Assembly: GCA_022794615.1 (NCBI GenBank)
Contig: JAAWFD010000012.1
Location: forward strand, 1-48,266
Direction: 5' to 3'
Source of the DNA: Clostridia bacterium
GTDB lineage: Bacteria; Bacillota; Clostridia; TANB77; CAG-508
Length of the DNA: 48,266 nucleotides
Shown in pieces: positions 19,121 to 28,677 of the stretch. The notes under the pieces were generated by a model that was not told where the DNA came from, ran no database searches, and was given only the letters and a program-made list of their open reading frames with translations. The stretch's first letter is position 1; the number at the start of each line of letters is the position of its first letter. Position numbers and translations under genes: made by a program.

Positions 19121-21040
19121 CTATTTCTTTGTAGAATTTAAAAGTTTTTCTAAAACTATTATAAACATTGCATGTGACCAACCCAAACCCATAACCCAAT
19201 TTGGTTTAAGAGTAGAATTATCAATTTGCTCACTTAAAAATCCATGCTTTGATGATGTTTTTATAACAAAATCTACTGTCTCTTTAGCTTTTTTCTTTTC
19301 TCCCTTTTCTAGGTAATACAATGACATCCATAAATTAGAAATTACCCAAGGATTTCCATTCATATAATGGTCATTCTCAAATCTTTGATATCCACCAGTA
19401 TATGTTCTTAATGTTAAATTGATTCTTTCTATAGTATTTAAAACCTTTTTTTCCTTTGCTGTAAATACTTTAAATGGAACTACTGCTCCAAGCAGGCTTA
19501 TGTCCATCTTTTTATCTTCTAGATTTCTTACATATGAACACATTTCTTCATTATACATTTTATGATTTATAAACTTTTTAATTTTTTCTTGAAGCTCTTC
19601 AATCTCTAGTGATGATTTTGCAACTTTTTCATCTTTTAATCTATTTCCACCTTCAAAATCAGAAACTCCTCTTCCTAGTATCTTATAAATATTTAAAATT
19701 GCTGAAAATGCTGCATATATACTTGATAGTGAGTATAAGTGTATTCCTTCATTCATTTCCCACAAATCATAACTTACATGATATTTTCTTTCATATTCTT
19801 CTTTTTCTTCAAATATATCTTTTATGTATCTTTTTAAGAAGTCAATTGCCCTTTCGCACATCTGCAAGTTTTCTTTTAGAAACTTTTCATTTTTTGTTAA
19901 TTCATAATGATTGTATATACCATAAACTACACTTGCTGTTTCATCAATTTGATATCCCCAACATGGTGCCAATCTTCCATCTGTGTAAAAACGTTGCTCC
20001 CACATTCCATTTTTACTTTGTGTTATTTTGCAAAAGTTCTTATAAAACTTTTCTGTTTCCTTACTCATTCCTAATATGTCTAGTGCTTTTGTTATAAATA
20101 CTGCATCTCTTGGCCAACAATAGCAATATCCTCCACTATTGCTTCTTTCTTCATCTACTTCTGGTGCTGCTATTATTCCTCCTGTATTTTGATTTATTAA
20201 TAATGGAAATAGTAAAATGCTTCTTTTATATATATCTTGCATTTTTTCTTCATATGTATTTTTTGCTTCTTCTAGGTTTAATGTATTATGTTCTTTAACA
20301 TATTTTCTCCAGTAAGCCTTAACATTTGTATATTCTTTTTGCATATCTATTTTTTTAATTCTTTCTATTTCACTTTCAACTTCACAAATTGTTTTTGTAT
20401 TGTCATTTATTAATACATATAACTCTAACATTTTCTTTTCATTTGGCTTAATAGTTTCTAAATCAAAACTTATGCTAGAATCTTTCGACATACCTATATA
20501 GTCTTTATCCTTTATTATTCCAGATTGTATATTTGATTTTGTATCATTTATTTGATGACTTAATAATTTTGATTTTGAAAATGTTGATACAGAAAAATTA
20601 TGTGCATATTGCATCATACCTCCATCAACTACCTTTGCACTAACAGAGTCATTTTCATTAGATAATAATTCAGAATGTATTAATAAATTTATATTTAAGT
20701 CTATATTACTTTCATTTATGAATAAATATCTTCTTACTATTACATCTTCTTTTAGTATTACAAAATCTGTTTGTAATATTTTTAAATTGAAATATGTATT
20801 TGTTATTTCTGTATTTAATATGTTTGTATCTGTATCATAATATTGTTTATACACATTATTTATATCATCGTGCAAATATATTATGTCTGAGTCGTTTATT
20901 TTTATTCCTGCATGAAAATAACTTATATATTGTTTGTTATCTCTTGTTGGATAATATAATCTAATCATTTCTCCTTTTCCTGAGAATGTTGCCAATACAT
21001 TTTTGTTTCCTATTATTGCTTCATTAAAATACTTTTTCAT
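19121..21040 (-). CDS. Glycoside hydrolase family 15 protein (glucoamylase-like)
   Basis: 639 aa, cytoplasmic (no signal peptide). An N-terminal beta-sandwich domain spans roughly residues 1-260, followed by an (alpha/alpha)6 barrel. The barrel has SGGYCYCWPRDAVFITKALD (substrate-binding Arg-Asp), GRLAPCWGYQIDETASVVYG, SYDLWEMNEGIHLYS with the likely catalytic acid Glu, and SEQIDNSTLKPNWVMGLGWS with the second Glu. GH15 enzymes release glucose from alpha-glucans such as glycogen, or cleave trehalose. Being intracellular it probably acts on storage glycogen or imported oligosaccharides; exact specificity cannot be read. Confidence 0.88.
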   Translation of the reverse strand: MKKYFNEAIIGNKNVLATFSGKGEMIRLYYPTRDNKQYISYFHAGIKINDSDIIYLHDDINNVYKQYYDTDTNILNTEITNTYFNLKILQTDFVILKEDVIVRRYLFINESNIDLNINLLIHSELLSNENDSVSAKVVDGGMMQYAHNFSVSTFSKSKLLSHQINDTKSNIQSGIIKDKDYIGMSKDSSISFDLETIKPNEKKMLELYVLINDNTKTICEVESEIERIKKIDMQKEYTNVKAYWRKYVKEHNTLNLEEAKNTYEEKMQDIYKRSILLFPLLINQNTGGIIAAPEVDEERSNSGGYCYCWPRDAVFITKALDILGMSKETEKFYKNFCKITQSKNGMWEQRFYTDGRLAPCWGYQIDETASVVYGIYNHYELTKNEKFLKENLQMCERAIDFLKRYIKDIFEEKEEYERKYHVSYDLWEMNEGIHLYSLSSIYAAFSAILNIYKILGRGVSDFEGGNRLKDEKVAKSSLEIEELQEKIKKFINHKMYNEEMCSYVRNLEDKKMDISLLGAVVPFKVFTAKEKKVLNTIERINLTLRTYTGGYQRFENDHYMNGNPWVISNLWMSLYYLEKGEKKKAKETVDFVIKTSSKHGFLSEQIDNSTLKPNWVMGLGWSHAMFIIVLEKLLNSTKK

Positions 21041-21078
21041 TTTTTTTTCCTTTCTTCACAGCATAAAACCATAACCAA

Positions 21079-21113
21079 GATTTCGTACACAGTATAAACT
21101 GCTACGAAATCTA
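21079..21113 (-). repeat. Hairpin between the metallo-beta-lactamase gene and the GH15 gene
   Basis: On minus: AGATTTCGTA..CAGT-TTAT-ACTG..TACGAAATCT, an almost perfect stem with a small internal loop. No T-run follows, so it is not a standard terminator. It lies ~40 nt before the GH15 start. Confidence 0.65.
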
Positions 21114-21126
21114 ACTTGCGATATAA

Positions 21127-22770
21127 TCATCCTTCTACTACATTTAAAATTTGTCTTTCCAATTCTTTCATCTTTTCATTAATTCTAAACATATCTTTCT
21201 CTTTTAATCTCATATCTAAAACATCTTGTTTTACATATTCTTCCATGTCTTGAATTTCTTTCTTTATTAAGTTCAATCTATCCATTACTTCTCTTCTTAA
21301 TGTTCCTGATATTCTTCTTTCAATTTTATCTGTCATTGTTATATCATCATTTAATTCATATGTTTCCCCATATTCTGGTATTGTTACATCTATTCCTATA
21401 TCTTCTAGTATTTTTTCTTTTAATACTTCTTGCGATTCTTTCTCTCCATGTACTAAAAATATGTGTTTTGGTCTTTCTCTAAATGAATATATAAAATTCA
21501 TTAACCCTTCTTGGTCTGCATGTCCTGAATATCCTTCAATATATTCAATTCTTGCATTTACTGCAATTTCTTCTCCAAATATCTTAACAGTTTCGGCTCC
21601 ATTTACTATATTATATCCTAATGTACCTACTCCTTGATATCCAACAAATAAAATTGTATTGTTTGGATTCCATATATTATGTTTTAAATGATGTTTTATT
21701 CTTCCTACTTCACACATTCCACTTGCTGATATTATTATAGCTGGACTTTGGTCTTGATTTAAAGCCATCGATTCATCAGCTGTTTGTGTAAATTTAAGTC
21801 CTGGAAATTCTAGTGGATTGTCTCCTCTTTCCATTCTTTCTTGTGTCTCTTCATCAAATAAATCCATATTTTGTTTAAAAACCTCTGTTGCAGATATTGC
21901 TAAAGGGCTGTCTACATATACTGGTACTTTCATTAATGTTTCATATTCTCTTAAAAACTTTTCATCTGTTGTGTTTTCTTTTATTTTATTTAATTCATAT
22001 AATATTTCTTGTGTTCTTCCTACAGCAAATGATGGTATTATTACCTTTCCACCATTATCTATTGTTTCTGATACTATATCCAAAAATGCCTCTGCTTTTT
22101 GGTCGTTTCTATTATGAAGTCTACTTCCATATGTTGATTCCATTATTAAATAGTCTGCATCTTCTATCATTGTTGGCTCTCCTAATAATGGTATGTCATT
22201 GTTTCCTAAATCTCCTGTAAATACAGCCTTTGTTTCTTTTCCCTCTTCTTTTGCCCATATTTCTACTACACTTGAGCCTAGCATATGACCTGCATCATTA
22301 AATCTAATATGAATGTTAGAGTCTATTTCTATTATTTCATCATATTGTACAGCTTTAAATATCTCTAAACTATCTACTGCTTCTTGTGCTGTATATAATG
22401 GATTTAGTTCTTTTTCTCCTTTTCTTACTCTCTTCTTGTTCTTCCAAACTGATTCCATCTCTTGTATATGCCCACTATCTGGTAACATTAGCCCACATAA
22501 ATCATATGTCGCTTTGTGTGCATATATCGGACCTTTAAACCCATCTTTATATAATTTAGGTATTCTTCCTGAATGGTCTATATGTGCATGTGTTAATATC
22601 ATGAAATCTATTTCTTCTGGATTATATTCAAATCCTTCATAGTTTTGTTCTTCTACTGTTCCTTTTCCTTGATACATTCCACAGTCTACTAGAAATTTTT
22701 TACCTGATGCCTCAACTAAAAAGTTTGAACCTGTTACTGTCCTTGTAGCTCCTAAAAATGTTATCTTCAT
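21127..22770 (-). CDS. MBL-fold beta-CASP RNA-processing family nuclease
   Basis: 547 aa from the ATG at 22770, which has TAAGGAGG at correct spacing and begins MKITFLGATRTVTGSNFLVE; the upstream in-frame ATG (22815) adds 15 unconserved residues. The Zn-binding THAHIDHSGRIPKLY (HxHxDH), FNDAGHMLGS, TGDLGN, then the beta-CASP domain with SFAVGRTQEILYEL and SASGMCEVGRIKHHLK, and the RNA-specificity segment (YSGHADQEGL, VHGEKESQEVL) are intact. Relatives are CPSF-like ribonucleases distinct from RNase J. Its first 59 nt overlap the end of the upstream coiled-coil gene in another frame. It is probably co-transcribed with ftsK. Confidence 0.92.
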   Translation of the reverse strand: MKITFLGATRTVTGSNFLVEASGKKFLVDCGMYQGKGTVEEQNYEGFEYNPEEIDFMILTHAHIDHSGRIPKLYKDGFKGPIYAHKATYDLCGLMLPDSGHIQEMESVWKNKKRVRKGEKELNPLYTAQEAVDSLEIFKAVQYDEIIEIDSNIHIRFNDAGHMLGSSVVEIWAKEEGKETKAVFTGDLGNNDIPLLGEPTMIEDADYLIMESTYGSRLHNRNDQKAEAFLDIVSETIDNGGKVIIPSFAVGRTQEILYELNKIKENTTDEKFLREYETLMKVPVYVDSPLAISATEVFKQNMDLFDEETQERMERGDNPLEFPGLKFTQTADESMALNQDQSPAIIISASGMCEVGRIKHHLKHNIWNPNNTILFVGYQGVGTLGYNIVNGAETVKIFGEEIAVNARIEYIEGYSGHADQEGLMNFIYSFRERPKHIFLVHGEKESQEVLKEKILEDIGIDVTIPEYGETYELNDDITMTDKIERRISGTLRREVMDRLNLIKKEIQDMEEYVKQDVLDMRLKEKDMFRINEKMKELERQILNVVEG

Positions 22771-24268
22771 TGATTTCCTCCTTATCAATTTCAAATTTTT
22801 CATCGTATTGTTCATTTCCGTTTTCTGAAAATTCTATTATTATTTTATTATTCTCTTCCTTTACTTGTATATATATTTCTTCTAAATTTATTATTTTTGT
22901 TATAAATATATAATGAAAAATTGTACTTTCCATATTTTCATTTATTATTTTATTTTTAATTGCCTTTTTTAGCATCTTTTCTTCTACTTCTTTAATCTTA
23001 TCTTTTAATTCTATACTCTCATATATATTCTTATTTTCATTAAATGGTAGTAGCTGATAATATCTAAAATTATATATTAGGTTTACCATTTCTTCTTTGG
23101 TTTCAGCTTTTTCTATTTTTATTAGAAATGCTTCTAAAAAAATTTCTTGAAATTGTACTAGGGTCTTTTCTATATCTTTGTTTTCTAATAATTCGTATTT
23201 TTTCTCTTCTTGTTCTTTCTTCTCAATAAATATATTTGGATTTAACAAATCTGTTTTTTCTTCATATTCTTTTTTTAGTTGTTCCTTTTCATCATTTAAT
23301 ATTTGAACTAAAGCTTTTATACTGAATATTCTTTCTTCTAATGGTAATATTTCATTTCTAATTTTGAATTCATTTTCTATCTTTATTTTGTCTGCCAATA
23401 TTTTGTCTATCTCTTTCATTTTGCTTTTTATGTTTTTTCTTTCATTTATTATATCTTCTACATATGTTCTTTTATCTTCAATTTTTTCTAAATTTGTTTT
23501 TACCTCTTCTATCTTGTCTTTAATTTTTTGTCTCATTTCTGGATTTGTTTTTCTTTCTATAAGCACACATAATTCTTCTAATTTGTATATAAGCTTGTCT
23601 TCAATTTCTTTTGTATATTTTTCTTCTATTTCACTTTTTAATAATTCATAATAGTTAATAATATATTCTTTATTTTCTATCCATTTTAATAAAAAGTCAT
23701 TTCCTATTAAAATTCTTAGGTTTTGATATATTAAATTATATGATAGATTGTCTATTTCCTTTTTTGTTATTAACCAAGACCATCCATTAAAATCTCGTAA
23801 TGGCTCTACCATATTTATGCTATTTCCTTCATTTATTGCATTTGTGATTATGTCATTTATTAGTGGGTCTTCTTCTTTTACTATTTGATTTTGTTTACTT
23901 ATTTTCGAAATAGCATATAATAACTCTCTTTCTATTGGTGAACATATTATTTTTTTGTTTTCTTTGTCTATTATAAATATTGCTTTTTTTGTTTTGGCTT
24001 TTTCTTGTGAGATTGGTATTATTAATTCTATTTCTTCGATTTCTTTTTCTATGGTTTTTATTATTTTTGTTATATATTCTTCTTTTGTTTCTGTGTCTCT
24101 TTTTACTTTTTCATAATCTTTGTATGATATTTCTATTTTATATAATATTTCTAGGAGAATATTTTTTACATTTTCTTCAAATTTCTTAGTTTCTAATATT
24201 TTTTCTAATTCATTATCATAGTCTTTTTTTACTATTTTTTCTAAAAAATTTTCTTTTCTCTTTTGCAA
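22712..24268 (-). CDS. Large coiled-coil protein of unknown function (TTG start)
   Basis: 518 aa, extremely rich in Lys, Glu and Ile. TTG start at 24268 with AAAGGAG 6 nt upstream. Long helices dominate: residues ~200-380 look like coiled coil (EKYTKEIEDKLIYKLEELCV; RKNIKSKMKEIDKILADK). A region around residue 95 (KTKKAIFIIDKENKKIICSP) and one around 150 (NMVEPLRDFNGWSWLITKKE) look globular. No enzyme motif is recognised. The last 19 codons are encoded inside the start of the nuclease gene, so the C-terminus is probably a late extension. The ftsK-proximal location is the only context. Confidence 0.8.
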   Translation of the reverse strand: MQKRKENFLEKIVKKDYDNELEKILETKKFEENVKNILLEILYKIEISYKDYEKVKRDTETKEEYITKIIKTIEKEIEEIELIIPISQEKAKTKKAIFIIDKENKKIICSPIERELLYAISKISKQNQIVKEEDPLINDIITNAINEGNSINMVEPLRDFNGWSWLITKKEIDNLSYNLIYQNLRILIGNDFLLKWIENKEYIINYYELLKSEIEEKYTKEIEDKLIYKLEELCVLIERKTNPEMRQKIKDKIEEVKTNLEKIEDKRTYVEDIINERKNIKSKMKEIDKILADKIKIENEFKIRNEILPLEERIFSIKALVQILNDEKEQLKKEYEEKTDLLNPNIFIEKKEQEEKKYELLENKDIEKTLVQFQEIFLEAFLIKIEKAETKEEMVNLIYNFRYYQLLPFNENKNIYESIELKDKIKEVEEKMLKKAIKNKIINENMESTIFHYIFITKIINLEEIYIQVKEENNKIIIEFSENGNEQYDEKFEIDKEEINEDNIFRSYKDSNRFKLFS

Positions 24269-24290
24269 TGTTTTCTCCTTTCAAAAAAAT

Positions 24291-24353
24291 GTGTGTCGCA
24301 GGGACGTGCTTTTTGACACAAAGTGTGTCAAAAAGCACGTCCCCGTGACACAC
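24291..24353. repeat. 63-bp palindrome between ftsK and the coiled-coil gene
   Basis: The arms GGGACGTGCTTTTTGACACA and its reverse complement surround an AAG centre; flanking GTGTGTC and GACACAC extend the stem, with a 3-nt mismatch block on each side. It starts at the first base of the ftsK stop codon. Similar GGGACG-type GTGTCA palindromes occur scattered in clostridial genomes (from memory), so this is likely one copy of a dispersed palindromic repeat. No clean T-run follows, but the hairpin would be very stable in RNA. Confidence 0.85.
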
Positions 24354-26803
24354 TATTCTTCTGATGCTTCTTCTGGTGCTGGTCCCATTCGTAGCTCTTG
24401 TAATCTTTCTAATGTCATTAATACTTGTCTTGGTTTGCTTCCTTGATATCCTGATATTACTCCTCTTTCTTCCATTTGGTCTATTATTCTTCCTGCTCTT
24501 GCATATCCTACTTTGAATTTTCTTTGTATGTATGATGTTGAAGCTTGTCCTGATTGTACAACTTCATCTATTGCTTCCATTAATAGTGGGTCTGTTTCAT
24601 CATCATTATCTTTTTCTTCTGCTATTTCTTTATCTGTCTTATTACTGTTTTCAATTGTTTCAATAATATCTTGACTATATGTAGCCTCCCCATTTGATTT
24701 TACAAAGTCTACAATCTTTTCTACTTCACTGTCTGATACAAATGCTCCTTGTACTCTGGTAGGTTTTGGTGTTCCTGATGGATAGAATAACATATCTCCT
24801 TTTCCTAATAATTTTTCTGCTCCTACTGTATCTAATATTGTTCTTGAATCTATTTGTGATGATACTGCAAATGCTATCCTTGATGGTACATTTGCTTTTA
24901 TTATTCCTGTTATTACATCTACTGATGGTCTTTGTGTTGCTATTACTAAGTGCATTCCTGCGGCTCTTGCTTTTTGTGCTAATCTACATATTGCATCTTC
25001 TACATCTTTTGATGCTACCATCATTAGGTCTGCCAACTCATCGATTATTATTACTATTTGTGGTAATTTCCCTGCTTTTTGTTCTTCATTTCCATTATTT
25101 TCTTTTTCTATTGCTTGATTATATCCCTTTAAGTCACGTACTCCTTTTGATGCAAATTCTGCATATCTGTTTTCCATTTCTTGTACAGCCCATGCCAATG
25201 CACCTGCTGCTTTTTTAGGGTCTGTTACTACTGGTATTAATAAGTGTGGTATTCCATTATATACTGATAATTCTACTATTTTAGGGTCTATCATTAATAG
25301 TTTTACTTCACTTGGCTTACTATTATATATTATACTTGTTATTATCGTATTTATACATACACTCTTACCTGATCCTGTTGAACCTGCTATTAATGCATGT
25401 GGCATCTTTGCTATGTCTGCTACTACTGCTTTTCCTCCTACATCCTTTCCTAATGCTACACTTAATTTTGATTTATTATCTTGGAATTCATCACTTTCTA
25501 ATACTTCTCTTAAATGTACTACTTCTTTTTCTGTATTTGGTACTTCTATTCCTACTGCTTGTTTTCCTGGTATTGGTGCTTCAATTCTTATTGTTTCTGC
25601 TGCTAAATTTAACGCTATGTCATCAGCTAGATTTGCTATTTTGTTTACTCTTACTCCCTCTGCTGGTTTTAGTTCATATCTTGTAATTGCTGGTCCTACT
25701 GATACATTTTCTACTTTTGCTGATACTCCAAAACTATATAATGTTTTTTGCAATTTTGTTGCTATGTCTGCAAGTGCCCTTGCCCCACCTTTTAATGCTT
25801 TCTTTTCTCCAATACTTAATATTTCTAATGGTGGATATTCATAATTTTCATCTTCTACAACCAATGCATGCTCTAATTGTAATACTTGTTTTGTTTTATC
25901 TTCTTTTACTTGTTCTTCTTGCTTAAATAAATTGTTTTCTATGTAATCAGGTTGTACTGCTTCTATTTCTTTATTTATACTTGGCTTTTTATTTTCCTTT
26001 TCCATTGAAAGTGGTATAATGTCCTCTTTGCTATGCTGATATTTTCCAGATTTTGAAGAATCCTCTTCTATTATTCTTCCATTTAGATTTATTTGTATTT
26101 GTTCATCATCTATTATATCTAAATCACTAGATATTACACTTGTTCCTGCCTTCTTCTTTTTCATTTTTGCTGGTGCTACTTCTATATATTCCTCTTTTGC
26201 ATATTCTTCTCTTCTCTGTCTGCGATTTTCTGCCTGCTCTTGTTTTCTTTCTATTAATGCTTCAACTAAATTGTTTATTATATTTGATATGTCTATTCCA
26301 AATGTAACTACAAATAGTATTATGGCAACACCTATACTTAATATTACAGATCCTACCTTTCCTAACATTTTTACCAATGGTACTGCGGCTAACGTTCCTA
26401 TTGCTCCTCCTCCCATTGAACTGACTGCTCCATTGTTATATGCTATTTTCATTATCTCTGATATATCTTTGTTTATATCTATTCTTCCATTTAAAATTTC
26501 AAATATACTTGCTACTACTGCTACAAAAAATAGTAATATACTGTATTGGAATAGTTTTGTTGATAAATATTTATTTTTCTTGCATGCCATATTTATTGCT
26601 AGTAATAGTGTTCCTAATGGAAATATGTATTTTAGCCATCCCATCATTCCACCTAAAAATTTGCTTAATCCTGACCCAATATATCCTGATTCTGTAAATA
26701 CTAATACTACTAAAAGGACACTTAGTATAATCGTGCCCACAACTGTTATATTTAACATATTATTATTGCTTTTCTTTTTACTACTTTTCCTCTTTTTTGC
26801 CAT
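24353..26803 (-). CDS. ftsK: DNA translocase FtsK/SpoIIIE
   Basis: 816 aa. The N-terminus has four to five membrane segments between residues ~17 and 172, then a charged linker (175-330) and the RecA-like motor: Walker [10 protein letters not shown] (473-481), [20 protein letters not shown], Walker [15 protein letters not shown] and [20 protein letters not shown]. The C-terminal winged-helix gamma domain ([20 protein letters not shown]) recognises KOPS/SRS polarity sequences. It moves DNA through the septum during division or sporulation. It starts 13 nt after the 167-aa gene. Whether this organism sporulates cannot be decided from this gene. Confidence 0.97.
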   Translation of the reverse strand: MAKKRKSSKKKSNNNMLNITVVGTIILSVLLVVLVFTESGYIGSGLSKFLGGMMGWLKYIFPLGTLLLAINMACKKNKYLSTKLFQYSILLFFVAVVASIFEILNGRIDINKDISEIMKIAYNNGAVSSMGGGAIGTLAAVPLVKMLGKVGSVILSIGVAIILFVVTFGIDISNIINNLVEALIERKQEQAENRRQRREEYAKEEYIEVAPAKMKKKKAGTSVISSDLDIIDDEQIQINLNGRIIEEDSSKSGKYQHSKEDIIPLSMEKENKKPSINKEIEAVQPDYIENNLFKQEEQVKEDKTKQVLQLEHALVVEDENYEYPPLEILSIGEKKALKGGARALADIATKLQKTLYSFGVSAKVENVSVGPAITRYELKPAEGVRVNKIANLADDIALNLAAETIRIEAPIPGKQAVGIEVPNTEKEVVHLREVLESDEFQDNKSKLSVALGKDVGGKAVVADIAKMPHALIAGSTGSGKSVCINTIITSIIYNSKPSEVKLLMIDPKIVELSVYNGIPHLLIPVVTDPKKAAGALAWAVQEMENRYAEFASKGVRDLKGYNQAIEKENNGNEEQKAGKLPQIVIIIDELADLMMVASKDVEDAICRLAQKARAAGMHLVIATQRPSVDVITGIIKANVPSRIAFAVSSQIDSRTILDTVGAEKLLGKGDMLFYPSGTPKPTRVQGAFVSDSEVEKIVDFVKSNGEATYSQDIIETIENSNKTDKEIAEEKDNDDETDPLLMEAIDEVVQSGQASTSYIQRKFKVGYARAGRIIDQMEERGVISGYQGSKPRQVLMTLERLQELRMGPAPEEASEE

Positions 26804-26816
26804 TTTTTAACATCCC

Positions 26817-27320
26817 CTAATTTAATTCTTTTCTGCTGTTTTGTATCGTCTTAAGGGTATCTTCTAATGATATTTGCATCATATTTAGTGCTTCTGTCAT
26901 ATTCTTTTGAAGATTTTCCAATGTTGTTGTTAATACTGCTTCTGTTGACGATAATAAATTATCAGCATATTCTTTTGTTCCTTGTGATATTTCTCGCGAC
27001 ATTTCATTTGCAGATTCTATTATCTCATTTTTTTGGTTGTATGCTTTTCTTGTTATTTCATGTTCATCTATCATTGCTATTATTCTATTTTCTGCTTCTT
27101 TTACTATTCCATCTGCTTCTTTTTGTGCCTCCACTAATATTCTTTGTCTTTCTTCTTTTATCCATTTTGCTTGTTTTAATTCATCTGGAAGCTGTATTCT
27201 TATTTCTTTGATTATATCGAGCAATTCATCTCTATCAACTAATCCCTTACTTGTGAAAGGAACACTTTTGCTCTTTTCTATTATCTCCTCTAAATTTTCT
27301 AATAATGTAAATATCTCCAT
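26817..27320 (-). CDS. Coiled-coil protein of unknown function (167 aa)
   Basis: A soluble helical protein. It starts MEIFTLLENLEEIIEKSKSV, has RDELLDIIKEIRIQLPDELK and then a long amphipathic helix (EERQRILVEAQKEADGIVKE) like the V/F-type ATPase peripheral stalk subunits, for which such proteins are often mis-annotated. Similar small proteins sit next to rsmD in Clostridia in my recollection. There is no SD in the ~20 nt before its ATG; the SD lies beyond a 30-nt hairpin mini-ORF (27322-27351). Operon: rsmD - this - ftsK. Confidence 0.85.
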   Translation of the reverse strand: MEIFTLLENLEEIIEKSKSVPFTSKGLVDRDELLDIIKEIRIQLPDELKQAKWIKEERQRILVEAQKEADGIVKEAENRIIAMIDEHEITRKAYNQKNEIIESANEMSREISQGTKEYADNLLSSTEAVLTTTLENLQKNMTEALNMMQISLEDTLKTIQNSRKELN

Positions 27321-27321
27321 T

Positions 27322-27351
27322 TTAGTTTATGCTAGTATCTATTACTAACAT
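27322..27351 (-). promoter_or_regulatory. Hairpin mini-ORF between SD and start of the 167-aa gene
   Basis: AAAGGAGG (27361-27354) is followed by ATGTTAGTA-ATAGA-TACTAGCAT (9-bp stem, one G-U pair) and AAACTAAAATG. Read as codons the hairpin is MLVIDTSIN-stop, ending 1 nt before the real ATG. See the matching arrangements upstream of miaA and of the hlyD-like gene. Either reinitiation after the mini-ORF or hairpin-mediated approach of SD and ATG could drive translation. Confidence 0.55.
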
Positions 27352-27423
27352 ATCCTCCTTTCTCTGTAAGCTAAAACTTACATATTGCTACTGCTAACCT
27401 TTGGCTCTATATGAATTGCTGTT

Positions 27424-27975
27424 TTAATTCTGAGTTTTTAAAAATATTATATTTGCTATTCCATATTTTCTTTTATCTATTATTTCAAATTTTAATTGTT
27501 CAATTTGTTTTAATATTCTTTCTTCATTATCTGTTTCTAATATTATCTTTGTTTCTTCTTTTATTATGTTAGATTTTTCTAAAATTTCTAAAGTTTTTAA
27601 TATATAATCTGTTTGATATGGTGGGTCTATGTATATAATATCTATTTTTTCTTTTATATCTTTTAGACACTTTTCAAAATCTGTATTTATTATTTCTGCT
27701 TTTTCTTTTAAATGTGTTTTTTCTACATTTGATTTTATTATTTCTATTGCTTCTTTTGATTTGTCACAAAGTATTGCCTTTCTTGCTCCTCTACTTAAAG
27801 CTTCTAATCCTATTGCTCCACTTCCTGAAAATAAGTCTACAAATATTGTGTCCTCTATTTCATTTTGTATTATATTAAATATTGATTCTTTTACTCTGTC
27901 TAATGTTGGTCTTGTTTGCTCTCCTGCTAACGTGTTTAATTTTGTTCCTCTTGCTTTTCCACTAATTATCCTCAT
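27424..27975 (-). CDS. rsmD: 16S rRNA (guanine966-N2)-methyltransferase
   Basis: 183 aa. MRIISGKARGTKL, RPTLDRVKESIFNII, the SAM-binding DLFSGSGAIGLEALSRGA and the catalytic DPPY are characteristic of RsmD, which methylates G966 of 16S rRNA. The SD before the ATG is weak (TAGGA). It is first of the rsmD-167aa-ftsK unit with a promoter at 28017-28044. The usual neighbour coaD is not next to it. Confidence 0.95.
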   Translation of the reverse strand: MRIISGKARGTKLNTLAGEQTRPTLDRVKESIFNIIQNEIEDTIFVDLFSGSGAIGLEALSRGARKAILCDKSKEAIEIIKSNVEKTHLKEKAEIINTDFEKCLKDIKEKIDIIYIDPPYQTDYILKTLEILEKSNIIKEETKIILETDNEERILKQIEQLKFEIIDKRKYGIANIIFLKTQN

Positions 27976-28016
27976 TATATTTTTATATCCTATTTTTGTT
28001 ATTTTTTTACACTATA

Positions 28017-28088
28017 ATTTTATTCTTTTTTCTTATATTGTCAATAGTATTAACAGAATTGTAATAAACATTTAATACTTTTGTAATA
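28017..28088 (-). promoter_or_regulatory. rsmD promoter with two upstream TGTAATA boxes
   Basis: On minus: TATTACA (28088-28082), a second TATTACA exactly 22 bp on (28066-28060), then TTGACA (28044-28039), 16 nt, TAAAAT (28022-28017). The same layout with the same 22-bp period precedes sepF. Confidence 0.6.
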
Positions 28089-28124
28089 TTGAAAAATAAA
28101 TAGAATTTATTTATTTGTTAATTA

Positions 28125-28150
28125 AAAAAAGACTACTAAGTAGCCTTTTA
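28125..28150. terminator. Intrinsic terminator after divIVA
   Basis: On minus: AGGCTAC-TTA-GTAGTCT followed by seven T. An A-tract/T-tract on the other side makes it look bidirectional, though no plus-strand gene enters. Confidence 0.8.
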
Positions 28151-28200
28151 TTCTAGATTTTGATGCAAACATGTGCATTTTATCTTTTGTACTATTTATT

Positions 28201-28650
28201 TTAGTCATCATTACAACTTTTTAATAGTTCTAATTGTGATATTAGTAATGATTCCATTTTTGCTTTATATATGTCAAATTGTTTTTTTACATCATCTAGA
28301 GCCATTTGTTTCATTCTTACTTCTTGAGTTAAATCACTAGCTGCTCTTTGTGCAGAGCTCCTAGCTTCTAATAAAATTTGATCTGCTTGTTGCTTTGCTA
28401 CATTTTTTACTTCTTCTGCTGTAGTTTGTGCCATAACTAGTGTATTTTGAAGTGTGCTTTCAATTGTTTTATAATGTTCTAAACTATTTGTTAATTCTTC
28501 TACTTTTTTAGATAATTCTGTTGCTAATTTATAATTTTTTTCATAATCTATTAATACTTCATCTAAAAACTCATCTACTTCATCTACATTGTATCCATGC
28601 ATTACTTGCTTAGAAAATTTTTTATTTTCGATATCTAATGGTGTTATCAT
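28201..28650 (-). CDS. divIVA: DivIVA-domain cell division/polarity protein
   Basis: 149 aa. The N-terminal membrane-curvature domain [20 protein letters not shown] and [18 protein letters not shown] is diagnostic; the rest is coiled coil with [20 protein letters not shown] and a short C-terminal helix. DivIVA/GpsB proteins gather at septa and poles and recruit division or wall proteins. It follows sepF after only 27 nt. In Bacillus and most Clostridia ylmG and ylmH lie between sepF and divIVA; here they are gone. Confidence 0.93.
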   Translation of the reverse strand: MITPLDIENKKFSKQVMHGYNVDEVDEFLDEVLIDYEKNYKLATELSKKVEELTNSLEHYKTIESTLQNTLVMAQTTAEEVKNVAKQQADQILLEARSSAQRAASDLTQEVRMKQMALDDVKKQFDIYKAKMESLLISQLELLKSCNDD

Positions 28651-28677
28651 TTTTATCTTCCTTTCTTATGGATATTT

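Noticed and set aside
19011..19199. 62-codon minus ORF overlapping the end of the GH15 gene
   Set aside because: It overlaps the conserved C-terminus of GH15 in another frame, has no SD, and its downstream half is the hairpin repeat.
28061..28100. CRISPR-like or short tandem repeats from the recurring TGTAATA boxes
   Set aside because: Only two boxes per site with unlike spacers and clear promoter elements next to them; no array.
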